A DNA stretch of 64,000 nucleotides, from the NCBI GenBank assembly GCA_027382625.1, contig JAJKFJ010020792.1:102478-166477 (forward strand), read 5' to 3'. Of this stretch, positions 1 through 11,800 are shown in pieces. The notes beneath the pieces are model-generated. The model was not told the DNA's origin, made no database searches, and was given only the letters and a program-made list of their open reading frames with translations. This DNA comes from Tetmemena sp. SeJ-2015 (lineage: Eukaryota; Ciliophora; Spirotrichea; Sporadotrichida; Oxytrichidae). Within the stretch, counting starts at the first letter, position 1. Each line of letters begins with the position of its first letter. The position numbers were made by a program, and so were the translations under genes.

Positions 1-360
1 CAACAGACTCCGATTCTTCAAAGCCAAATTATTCTCGAAAGATAGGACTCTTAGTAAATTATTAGCATTTTTATTTTTATAATATATATTCTAATTTAGC
101 AAATGCAGGTTGAATAGAAATTGCCAGATATGTAGCATGAAGACTAGTAAAATATTTTTTCTCAGATTTTTAAAACAATGAATAATATTTTTATAGAAGC
201 AAAATCTGAATAAACATTTTGTATATATTCATCCTTGTGATTCCTACGAGGTATCTGCTTATTCTTATCTCGATAGCCAATAAATAAGTATACAAGAGGG
301 AATCCAATCATCCACTCGGCCTCCTTTTAACTAACAAATCTATAAAGAACCAAATATTTT

Positions 361-2843
361 ATAAGATGGGTAAATATCCAAGGATTTACCAATCTGCGAA
401 TCTGGATAAATAAAATTTGTTTTCTCCAAAAAGATTAACAGGAAGAGAATCACGCCGATATACTCAAAAGGAATAGAGATTTGCTGATAGCTAAGATTTT
501 TAAAGCAATGAATGAAAAATGCAGAATTTTAAAACTTGGAACCTGTGTTAGACTGCTGTAATCTAATAGTTTAAACTTAAATAGTCAGATCTTTGGAATC
601 TAAAGAAGAGGAAAAAGGTCAAGCAGAGTTTTAAATAAACAAAAATTTAACTATTTTATAATTACTTTAGAGAAGATCAAGCATTAAATCTCTTCAATTT
701 ATTATTTTTTAGCCTGATAAGCAGTTCACTGACGAAAATATAGAGGCTCTTTTACAATAGATTTAGTATATTTATTTTGAATTTATTATGCTGATTAAAA
801 AAAGATTCTCTCTTTGAATACCATATAGAACAACAAAAATGCTTCCCCTGAATTGTTGAGGTACTTTTTCAAAAACCCAGAGAATAAGTATGACAAAACT
901 TAGTAGTAATTTTTATAATATTATATAACTGAATGAGATATAAAAGTAGAAGAATCACAAAATTGACAGTAAAGAAGCAATTCTCTTTAAATTAAATTAA
1001 ATGGTCATTTGCTTCCTTTATTTAAAATATAATTGAGTTTCATATCTAAATACATTAATGAGATATAATTTTTTATACGAAAATTTGGATTTCAATTTTC
1101 CTTTTAAGAAGGGAAGGAGGACTTGGTAGGAACTTATTTTTATTACGTTGATATAAATTGGAGAATAGTTAAGAAGATTCTGTGAGTTTTTTTTTTAATT
1201 TTATCATGCCTTGAATATGTTTTTCATTTAAGAATTATTTGTATTAACTCTGAATTACTTGATGAAGTTTGTAGGTATACGAAGCAAAATTCCCATCGAA
1301 AGCTCTCCGGAATTAAAGAGAGAAAATATTAATACAGAGTCGTTCGCGATCTCAAAATAAATAATAAATATTTTAAACTTTTTTTTTTCAAAAAAATTAA
1401 AGCTAGATAATGGAAGCGAACTATCATTAGATTTACTGATTTATTAAAATTCAACTCATTTATCTGCTGTAATTTCTGCCTTTAAAAATGGTTTCTCAAA
1501 ATCTTGAATAATAATGTCTTCTTTTTTGAAACTCATCTAAATAAATTTTATAAACTTTTTTAAAAATATATTTTTCTTACTTTTTAATAAAGTTAATATT
1601 AAGTTTTATATTTTTTATTTTTTTCTCTTGCTTAAATTAAATAAATTTTTAAATTTTTTTTAAATCTATTAATTTTCTTAAAAATTTAATTTTTTCTTAA
1701 ATCTTTTATAAATTAAATAAGATTTTATGTGCAATATTTGGCAGCATACTCTATTACTTCAATTACAAATGTTAGTAGAGACAAAAAATTTCTGACGAAA
1801 TAGACTAAGCTGAAATTTAAGAATATCTGAGACAAATCAAAATTCATTTACCAATTTATTCTTACTAAGTAGCAGCCATCAACCTTTTCTTGATTAATTT
1901 CTATAATAAGGATATATAAAAAAGAATAATTCAAAGGGGGAATTTATGTTAATTTAAATAGTATCTCCCATTAGCTATCATTTTTCCTAAGAGGATTAAG
2001 AAAATTATTTTAAGGGTCCAGATTCTCTAAAAATAAACAGGTAGAATTAAAATCCAAATTATTTATAAGAAATTGTTCATTCAATCGTTTAATTTAGAAG
2101 TATTTGCGAACAGATGAATTGTTTAAAGTAAAAAATATTATGTCGATAAAGTAAATCTGAGTTCCAATTTATTTTCTTAAGAATGCATTTCAATATGGGA
2201 CACTCTTTTATCTTCAACTTTCAATATTATTTTGTCATTTTAGCTGAGAATTTAATAAAAAAGAGAATTAAATTAGATATTAAATTAAAATGATAAATGA
2301 GTGCAGTTGAAATGTGCCAGATTTAAATAATTATAAGACCATTCTATTCAGCATGAAATTCTAAGAACTTTTTTATCCTTTCAACTTTTGTGTGAAAGTT
2401 CTCAAAAAAGATTTTTAAGTGATACAAGTTTTAATGAAGATGATGATGAGGATTAAGAAGAATGCGTGATTCATATCTCGCTGCTGAGAGGTGCTGGGAA
2501 GATGATTAAAGATGAAACTCATATTATTTTTTGATTCTCTATCGAGCAAGCTGCAAATCAGGGGTGAATCTGCAATTTCAACTGACACGAAGTTGCAACT
2601 CCCCATTTATTATTTTAACTAATCGCAGATTTTAATTAAAATTCCAATTATATTATCTTTACTTTTGATAGGGCACAGAAACTACATATTTAATATAAAC
2701 CTAATCAAAAAGTGCAAAGGTATTTAAAAAGATGTTGTTGTTTTGTTTTATAAGGTAACATGGAGGATATTTTAAGACAAATGCCTTCTTCAAAGCACCT
2801 ATCCGAATTCTAGATACCTCCAAAAGGAAAGGGACCGTTTTGA
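361..2843 (+). CDS. Interrupted unidentified gene (coding islands of a germline gene)
   Basis: Several + strand islands read as protein with TAA/TAG as Gln. They lie near 366-500 (begins MGKYPRIYQSANLDKQ), 713-762 (PDKQFTDENIEALLQQ), 817-910 (NNKNASPELLRYFFKNPENK), 1731-1950 (begins AIFGSILYYFNYKCQQRQ, with a hydrophobic stretch) and 2760-2843 (MEDILRQMPSSKHLSEFQ, ending at a TGA). Stretches between them are over 80% A+T with TGA stops in all frames, as expected of internal eliminated sequences or introns. A MITE-like repeat (2239-2653) sits between the last two islands. I do not recognise the family. It is not certain that all islands belong to one gene or that their order is unscrambled; the last island may be the C-terminus or a separate small gene. 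Confidence 0.4.
2239..2653 (-). repeat. MITE-like dispersed repeat, copy 1
   Basis: This is a minus-strand copy of a repeat of about 415 bp that recurs at 5666, 11495, 28001 and 29739. Shared blocks include the sequence around GATCTGCAGCTTG and the run near TTAATATCTAATTTAATTCT. In the full copies the ends form imperfect terminal inverted repeats: one end reads like ATATAGTAGGAATTTTAATT, the other, reverse-complemented, like ATATAGCTGAGAATTTAAT. No transposase is encoded. The minus-strand open frame inside it (2415-2606) is a by-product of the repeat. Confidence 0.7.
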
Positions 2844-3869
2844 GCAGTTAAATCAAATAGTCTTAAAATTTCAGGGCTAAAGTTTCTTGATAAAATAGAT
2901 CAATCAAATTTTAAGCAATAATTAAAGTCATAAACTTCTTAGTTCAAAGACAAATGTTTGTATAATATGTTTAATTATCATTATTCTATTCTAATCATAG
3001 AATTCTCTAAAATTTGATGTATTTATATTCCATTCATCATTTTTATGTTCTTAAATATTTTATGATTATTATTCTATAATTAACTTGATCAATTTTTTCT
3101 AGCATCAAGAATGTATCAGATATTGATTCAAATTAATATTCGAGAGCTATTTTTTAGGTTTAGACCTGCTCTTCTTATTTTTAAGCAAAGAAAAATAAAA
3201 GATTTTTCCCATATTTTTCATTTAATAATTGACCGAATTTTAAAAATTGTCACTTTCTTGGTTTATTACCGATATCGTTTTAGGTGTTTAATATTTCCAT
3301 ATATTAGCTTCTTTGGGTGGATTATCGTAGTTAAATTTTCAAAAATTCGGCTTATTCTTATAATTTCATGTCTAAAATTATTCAATTTGACAATGAAAAC
3401 TTACTACAATTAAGCCTCCATCCCCGCTGGCATTCAAAAATAGGGGATTAAATTCTAATTCGAGCATTAAATATAGACTACCAAAAATAATTAATTTCAT
3501 TATCTTAGTATGATATCTTACTCATTTAAATTATTTGGTTGAATTAAAATTTATCCTTAAGATAAAATTTAAAAGCAGCTGGCATATCTATATAAATTTA
3601 GCTCACTTTTAAAATGTAGTATTCTTTTTTATAAATAAATTTAAATTTCATTTTAATTAAATTTAGGAATTTCTTCAGTCTCCCAAATAAATCAGTTTTA
3701 TGAATTTGAAATATTTTAGCTCATAATTGGACTCTTAATCTTCTCGATTGCTTTTAAAGGGAAATTTAAAATATTTATTTTTTAAAAAATAAAATTTTTT
3801 CTTGTTTGCTAAATGATCAATGAGCTCTAAAGAAATATATATAAAAAAATTTCTTGGAAAAAAATTCAA
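2844..3869. other. AT-rich stretch without a recognised gene
   Basis: There is an open frame at 3111-3413, but its composition (I, F, L and R rich, no recognisable motif, no Gln-encoding TAA/TAG pattern) looks like chance in AT-rich DNA. I see nothing else here. Confidence 0.5.
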
Positions 3870-3942
3870 CCCCCCCCCCCAAAAATTTTTTAAAATTTTT
3901 TTAAAAAAAAATTTTTAAAAAAAATTTTTTTATTTTTGTTAA

Positions 3943-3973
<31 letters not shown>

Positions 3974-4439
3974 TTTTCCCTTTTTTAAAAAAAAAAAGGG
4001 GAAAAAAAAAAAAATTTTTTAAAAAATTTTTTTTTTAAAAAATTTTAAAAAAAAAAAAAAAATTTTTAAAAATTTTTTTTTTTGGGGTTTTTTTCCCCTT
4101 TTGGGGGTTTTTTAAAATATTTTTTTTCCCATTTTTAAAAATTTTTTTTTTTAAAAAAGGGGACAAAAAAAATTTTTTTTAAAAAAAAAAAAATTTTTTT
4201 TGGAAAATTTTTTTTAAAAAAAACCCCAAATTTATTTTTGGGCCTTTTTTTTTCCTTTTTAAAATTTTAAAAAAAAAAAAAATTTTTTTTTAAAAAAATT
4301 TTTTTTTTGGGAAAAAAATTTTTAAACCTTTAAAAAGAAAAAATTTTTCCCAAAAAATTTTTTTAAAATTTTTTTAAATTTTTTTTTCCCTTTTTAAAAA
4401 AAATTTTTTTTTTTAAAAAAAAATTTTTTAAAAAAAAAA

Positions 4440-4470
<31 letters not shown>

Positions 4471-4475
4471 TTTTT
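3870..4475. repeat. Homopolymer-run tract, probable assembly artefact
   Basis: About 600 bases made almost only of homopolymer runs of A and T three to seventeen long, with occasional runs of C or G (ten C at the left edge, GGGG and CCCC inside). Single unrepeated bases are nearly absent. No known repeat family looks like this. It resembles homopolymer-inflated low-quality long-read consensus or a badly filled gap. Confidence 0.7.
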
Positions 4476-5665
4476 AAAGAATTTTAAATTGCAATATATA
4501 ATTTTTCCAAAAGAGGGAAACTGAGAAAGAGTTAGAAGCGACAAAAAAAAGTAGATAAAAGTTTAGAAAATTCAAAGAAGCTCAAGGTTCGATAATAACT
4601 CTTCATTGAGGTTTGATGATGAAATGGAAATTTTTTATAAATAACGCATGTTAATAGGTATGCTTGAGAAAGGGAGGAATAACTTATTTTAATTTCCACT
4701 ATATTTTAACAAATATTATTTGCTAAGTTTTTACATAAAATAATTTATCTATATTTAAGATTTTTAATTATATGGAATGCTTAAATTGCCGTTTTAAAAT
4801 GAATATAATTAATTTCTTCTCTATTCTTGTTATTTTCTGCTTAAAAATGAAAGTAATTATAAAATTTGAATTTTTTAGATATAAATTTTATGACAGTCTC
4901 GCGATATATGAATGAAAGTAGCGAAGTGAAATCTTTCCAATTTATTCACAATAATGTTAAAAACTAATTTATTTTCTTGGAAATAAAATACTTTGCAGTA
5001 TTTACCAATTAAATTGCAACAATTATTTGAGCTTCATACCAATTTCTTTCAAGAAGTTCATAATTAATGATCTGTGCAAGATAATTGTGAAAACAATAAT
5101 TACTGATTATAACAGAAAAGTAGATTTTAATTAAATAAAAAAATGGAAATATCAAAGTATTGATAATAAAACATAAAAAAAGATAATAGTCATTAATTAT
5201 TGAGGTATCTTAAATAAAATAATTTTCTTATCGTTAGAGAATGCATTGAATTCTTAAAAATTGCTTAAAATTCTTAACAAAGATAGCCTAACTCATAGCT
5301 ATAAACGACCAAAATCTGAATAAATAACTTTTAATAAAAAGAGGAATGATATCTCGATAATTAGGGGTGATTTCTATTTGAGAATTTGAAATAATAAACT
5401 ATCACCTCTGTCATATTTTTAAACTCACTCTCTTTTTGATTTCAATAAAATTCTGGTTTTATATTGTGATTGAAATAAAGCAAGCACCTCAGACTCTTTA
5501 ATAGCTCATATATATGATCTAATCTGGACAAGTATTATATATTTTAAGTAAATAAAATACAAAAGTTTAATTTACTCTATCTGGGAGGCCATTTGCTTTA
5601 ATATAAATTAATAGATGAAATATAATAACAAAATTATAATATCAAATAACCTTATACAAACAGCA
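4476..5665. other. AT-rich stretch without a recognised gene
   Basis: I see no coding island. A short segment near 5450-5520 resembles one near 22490-22550 (TTTTATATTG, then CACCTCA), which may mean the A/B duplication extends upstream of the genes. Confidence 0.4.
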
Positions 5666-5933
5666 ATATAGTAGAAATTTTAATTAAAATCGGTGATTGG
5701 TTAAAATAATAAATGGAGAGTTGCAAATTCATGTCAGTTTAAATCCCAGATTTACCCCTGATCTGCACATTGTTCGGTATATTGTAAAAAATGTATATGA
5801 ATTTCATCTTTAATCACTTCATCATCATCTTCATTAATATTTAAATCTGAGACATTTCTACTCCCACTGATTTATTCCATTTTAATTTAATATCTAATTT
5901 AATTCTATTTTTTATTAAATTTTCACCTATAAT
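5666..5933 (+). repeat. MITE-like dispersed repeat, copy 2 (internally deleted)
   Basis: It begins like the other copies (ATATAGTAGAAATTTTAATT) and ends with the shared tail near TTTTTATTAAATTTTCACCTA. It is about 270 bp, shorter than the 400-415 bp copies because the middle is missing. There is no coding capacity. Confidence 0.7.
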
Positions 5934-6598
5934 AAAGAAAGAGTTTCATCTTTAAAATAATATTTCAAAGTTTGGCAAATAGAAACAATACGAATAAAAT
6001 GAGAATCTATGTTAAAATTTATTATAGACTCAGCATTAAATTTATTTTTCCTTTTAATTCACGCAAATAAGAAAAGAAATATGGATTGATAGAATATAGA
6101 AAATAATTTAAGTTTCAAAATCTCAAAACAGAGGAAGGAGAAATATTAAAATCTATTTTAATTCTTCTCTAAGCTTATTTTAGTTTGATGCTCGTAATTT
6201 ATGATAATTTAATTAGTCGAGATGAACCATTGATTTGTTAATTTATGCTAAATAGTAAAAGTAAGTTGATATTATTTGATTTGAGTTTACTTTAGCATTA
6301 TAAATTTGAAATATTATGTATTTTAAATAAAGAAGATTTATGTCAGAGTCTATTTTAATAAACCCTCAGATTTATAAATATGAGCAAAATAAGAAATCTT
6401 ATGGGAAAAATAATATTTTATTGGTAAATAAGGACAATTGATATTAAGAATTTTTTAACTTATTTTTAATAACTTTGACATACATGTTGAGAAATGGACA
6501 AAATGAAATTTAATGTATTTTTAAGAATTTAATTACATTAAATTAGGATGGTGAACAACGAGAACGATTATTAGCTATTGCAAGAAAATAGTTATTTA

Positions 6599-7097
6599 GG
6601 GCCTTTCCTCGACATTAAAATTTTATTATGAATAAAAGAAAAAGAAAATATATATTTATGGATAATTTTCGCTCCTTTATATAATTCTTCCAATTATAGA
6701 GGTGTATTTGAACATCTAAGGCTTTAAATTTTAATCCTAATTCTGTCAGTTAGAGGTCAGCTGCACCTAAATAAAATTTATATTTAAACTATTATTGTGC
6801 ATTTGTCCTTAAAGTGCAATTTTGAAATAATTCAACGTTTTTGAATACATAACATGATTAAACTTTAAGCCCAAAGAAGTATATCTAAAAATTGCAGCGC
6901 TAGCCCCCTTATCATGAATTAAATTTTGTAGATATACAAATGTTGAATTATTTCAAAATTGCACTTTAAGGACAAATACACAAAAATAGTTTAAATATAA
7001 ATTTTATTTAGGTGCAGCTGACAGCGAAAATAATCCCATAAATATATACTTTCTTTTCTTTTATTCATTATAAAATTTTAATGTCGAGGAAAGGCCC
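6599..7097. repeat. Fold-back inverted repeat with unequal arms
   Basis: The left arm (6599-6836) and right arm (6942-7097) are near-perfect reverse complements. Both carry the outer GGGCCTTTCCTCGAC, the middle CAGCTGCACCTAAATAAAAT and the inner CTTAAAGTGCAATTTTG. The left arm holds about 80 extra bases (roughly 6674-6757) absent from the right. A spacer of about 105 bp separates the arms. No coding potential. It could be a non-autonomous fold-back element. Confidence 0.75.
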
Positions 7098-8885
7098 CTA
7101 TTTTATTATAAATAAAGAAGCAAAAAATAAATAATCAATAATAGAATTCATAACGGCAATTATAGATATCCTTTTAATTGAATGTAGACAATTACTCTAT
7201 ATAGTTAGATGAGACTAGGAAAAAATTATTTTAAATTTATTTAATGCTTTTTAATTTTGTAATATTTCTAGATTGCTTGGATCGGGAGAGCAATATTTAT
7301 CTAACTCTATAATAAAATGAATATATTTAAACTCTAGTAGAGTAGGAGATATAGTAGATGCCTAAACCTAGATATAATCATTAAATTATTATATTCATAG
7401 GAAAACTTAAATCTATAATTGATTATATAATAAATTCCAATTAAATCATAAAATTTGATTTTTAAAAAATAGTTACTGAAGAAATGCAGCACACAGGTGA
7501 TAAAGTGGCTCTTACTCACGATATGATAATTTTTTCGTTGCTAATAAAAATTAACATGAATTTTTTCCTTTTTAATAAATTGTACAGCTCGTAGCAGTAG
7601 TAAGTTAAGATTAGCCCATTCATTCTCATATGCCATTTGAAAATGGAATTAATCAAATCGTGCCAGGTGTAATAACTGAAATCCCTGAATGCCTTTTTAG
7701 TTTATAGATTAATCTAATAATGATTTATAGTGTCAAATTTAGGAGTTTTTCCGTGATAGTGAGACAAATTACAAGAGCAAGTTTAATTTACAAGTTGGAA
7801 AGAATCAGATTAAAGAATTATTTCTCTCTCCTATGCCTTAAATTATCCACAAAGCCAAAAAAAGCGGAGTATAAATTTCTGAGAACTCCTTTTAAAATAG
7901 TTTTAATAAAAAACTGTGTTAAATATATAATTAAGCGTTGCTTCTAAAGTCTTGCAAGGCGAAAATATCCACTGAGATTTTAAACATGTGAATTAAACTC
8001 ATCTCTCCACCAGACTTTTATTTCTCATTCAGTAACTTTTCCATAATAATTCTAACCTATAATGGGAGATATATAATATTTACCAGAATCTAGTTCCCTG
8101 ATTAAACAAACGCGGAAAGTTATTTAGAACCTGAATCTGTCTACACATCAATTTATAATGATACAACTAACAGAACTAATGATAGGAAAAATAAAATTAT
8201 TTTAGGACAAACAAAAATAAAATAATTTAATAGATTTAAAAGACAAACTCACTATGGCACAAATTGCTTAAACTTCATTCATTTTTCATTATATTCTTTG
8301 TAGGACAAAAATATTTTATAATTTTTTTAATTAGCTTTATCTTGTTAATAATGTCTATTAAAGACAGTTTTCTAATTTTCGAAACTTCTAGAGTTTACTA
8401 TTCCTGAATAGAAGAATCAAAAACTGAGAAAATTATTGAATTCATAGAGCTTAAGTTATATTCTGATATTCTATGAGTTAAATAAAAAATTTGTTTTTTT
8501 TAAATAATCAACGATGCTCCATAAATTTGCATTGGTTTATTAACAAATAATTTAAGGTCTTCATAATTTGAAAATGATCATTAATATTGCTATCATTAAG
8601 ATGAATTAAATAAATTTTGAAGACATACAATTCAACAATTAAATCTTAAAAATTGTTAAAAAATCTTTATAGACTTACATAAATTTAAGCTTATTACTAC
8701 TCTCTAATGTTCAAAACCTTGAGTTCTGAATTTTAATTTCTCCCTCCCTCCTTTATTTACTTTTTTTTTAAATTCTTATTAAATGATGAGTAGAATTAGC
8801 CTGATGGTACATTTCAAAATAGTTTTTTTTATTAAAAAAAAGTAATAGTATAGACCTAAGTTAAGCCGACTACCAAAGAAATATG
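7098..8885. other. AT-rich stretch upstream of locus A
   Basis: The open frames at 7334-7519 (minus) and 7720-7947 (plus) show no family signature and are probably chance. A promoter for the gene starting at 8884 would lie at the right end, but no specific signal is visible. Nothing else seen. Confidence 0.4.
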
Positions 8886-11800
8886 AATAGAGATCTCCCG
8901 CCTAGCATGCCTTATCATTATAACGGATAGCAGGTTTAACAGCAGCAACAGCAGATGGCTGCAGCTTATCCTAATCAATCAAGAATCTAGACCGCAGCGC
9001 AACCCCCTTAGTAGTAGTAGTAGTAGTAGCTTTAATAAAGCAGCAATAGCAGCAATAGTAGCAATAGTAGTAGTAGTTGCTATAAAACTAGCAAGTGCAG
9101 AATTCAAATCCTCCCTAGTCAATTTAGAGTACATAGATTTATCGCGTACCTACTCAAGAGCAAAGCCAAATATCTTCAAACCCCTAACCCTCGGAGACAA
9201 CAAATTTTCAGCAGACAGCAGAATAATTAAAACAATAAGTTCAATAATCTTAAGTTCCCACCACCTCTACTGCCAACTCTTAAATGACTGCTTAACTGCT
9301 GAACAATGATATCGTCAAGATACGCCTTAAATAGGAACCAAAAGCGTAGCAAAAAGCCCCAGATTAGAAGGTAAATATAACAGATTATAAGAAACTAATT
9401 TAAGAAATTTTTGAATCTAACTGCCCACTGTTCAAATATCCTACAAAACTCTGAACTAAAGATATTACATAGATACCCATAACTTCGGTCTTAAACTAGC
9501 ATAATAAGCTCTGATTTTTAAATAATATAATTCATATCCCTAAAGTACTTACTTTGAAGAAACTAATGGAAAAGCAATAAGCTTAAACTCCATAATTAAA
9601 GAAAGAGAAGGTACCCGCTGCTGCCTCTAATCAAGCTCAGTAAAGTTCTAACCTTTACCAATCTGAAACTTCTTCTCAATAGTAATAAAATAGCAGATAA
9701 GGTTAGCAATTTATTCCACAGCCAACAGTACAGACTCAATAGATCAACGCTCATCAGACTAGACAAGTTTCAGAGGCAGCAGCAGCAACTTTATTTGTTT
9801 TTAGATATCCTTTAATTTTAAAGAGCGTAGACTTGCGTAAATAATTATCAACCTTAGACAAACGCTCTCGTAAATCTAAACTAGAACTTCAAACCATAGG
9901 TAATGCAATAGTAATAGCAATGGGTTTCATTTGGAAACTAATAGTAGTAAATCTAGTTTTAAAATCAAAATATATCTTAGCCAATACAGCTTTAATATAT
10001 GTTATTCTTTTAAGAGAGAAAAAAATACTTAAAAGCAATAATAAAAGGTAATTGTTCTTCATTTTTAATATTATAAAATGATAACAATGCACTGTAAAAA
10101 ATAAAAAATTCTTGAACTAGAAGGGCTTCAAATTCGGTAGAAAATAATAAAAAGATTTACTTATATAAAGTCTATATATTAACAGAATTTATTTTTTTAT
10201 AGATTACTGTTTTAATCTAATTACTTAATTTTTCAAATTAATTATTTAATTCTCATTAATATTTTTACATTATTTTTTTGAGCCTTAGATTTAAGGATAA
10301 AACTTCCAGAACGTAAACCCAATCCCTCCTTCAGTTAGATAGAACGTTGCAGAAGATCAGAGAGGCTATAACTTTTAAAGTGAGGGTATGTGGGAGTCTA
10401 CTTAATCTAGCACTAATCCAATATCTTCTCAGCAGATTAGTGGGGCACCTCTTAATAACTCATAAAACTAGATACCTCATCAAAGAGACAAAATCAAAAA
10501 GCTATAAATATCAAATTAAATTATAAATTTCTAATCATTAAAATTTTTTTAGCACTAAAGAGATAAAATAACAAAATATTGAAATGTTCTAATTAATAAA
10601 CAAATTAAAAATAAAAAGCCGAATACTTTAAATATTTATAATAATTTTAGTAAATAAATTACCACTTTAAATTTTAAAATCAATGAATTTGAAGAAGAAT
10701 TTAGAAATTATTTCTAAATGTTATCTTGATCTGTATTACTTTAAAAGCCTTTGTCGATTTCTAAAAAGAAAAATCTGAATTTTAATCAGGACATACTTTT
10801 TTTCAAAAATATATTTGTTTTATTTGGGTTACTTTTACTTAAAGTAAATTTAAACCAGTTAGTGGCCAGACTAGGATTAAGAATCTTTGATGAAATGATG
10901 CGAATTATTCTTCTAATCATCATAATTAAAACTTTTCCCTGTCACTATCTTTAGTTAAAAATATTTTTCTCTAATTTTTTATTAAAGTGAATTTACAATA
11001 ATATCTTCTTCATTTCGATAGAAGTTTTCTTAGAATGAATTTCTATAAATTTTTAATTGGACAAAACCCCTGTTGCTTAAAAGAGATTTGAGCAAACACA
11101 ACCACTTTAGAAATAAAGCACATCCACTCTAGAGATATAATTTAACTTTAAGCTTTTAGAATTAGGCAGTCCTAAACTCCTCCCACGATTCTACGGGCAG
11201 TGTCACCAATTTGTAGAATCAAATTTAAGAACTTTAGAATCAACTTGAGCAGTTATTCTCTGCCCAATAGGAATTAGTGTAGTCTGCAAGTTCACTATAA
11301 AAAGAAAAATATTTTAGTATCTTTATTTTTTATCTTTTTTAACTAGACCAAATCTGCGAGCTTGCATGCGTGAGTTGTAAGGGAGATCCATCTAAGATGT
11401 ACTAGTGCATTTTTTGCGCTGCGAGTGGAAAAATGCCAGATGACTATGCTTTCGAGATAAAGAAGAAGTAGGCTGATGGCTATTATTAGGAATTATATAG
11501 TAGGAATTTTAATTAAAATCGGTGATTGGTTAAAATAATAAATGGAGAGTTGCAAAATGGTGACAGTTAAAATCACAGATTCAGCCCCTGATCTGCAGCT
11601 TGTTCGATAGCTTATTAAAAATTAATATGAGTTTCTTCTTTAATATTTCCTGCACCTCTCAAAGAGGATATGTCGCGCGCATTCTTCATCATCCTCATCA
11701 TCATCTTCATCTAAACTTGTGTCGCTTATAACTCTTAACTGAGCGCTCCCTGACAAAAGTTACAAGGATAAAAAGTTCTTAGAATTTTATGCTGAATCGA

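Noticed and set aside
9850..10000. Alba-like nucleic-acid-binding domain (frame giving KSKLELQTIGNAI) in locus A
   Set aside because: Another frame of the same DNA is Q/N-rich (QQQQQWVSFGNQQQQ), in keeping with neighbouring islands, and locus B does not conserve the Alba-like residues. The resemblance is a by-product of three open frames.
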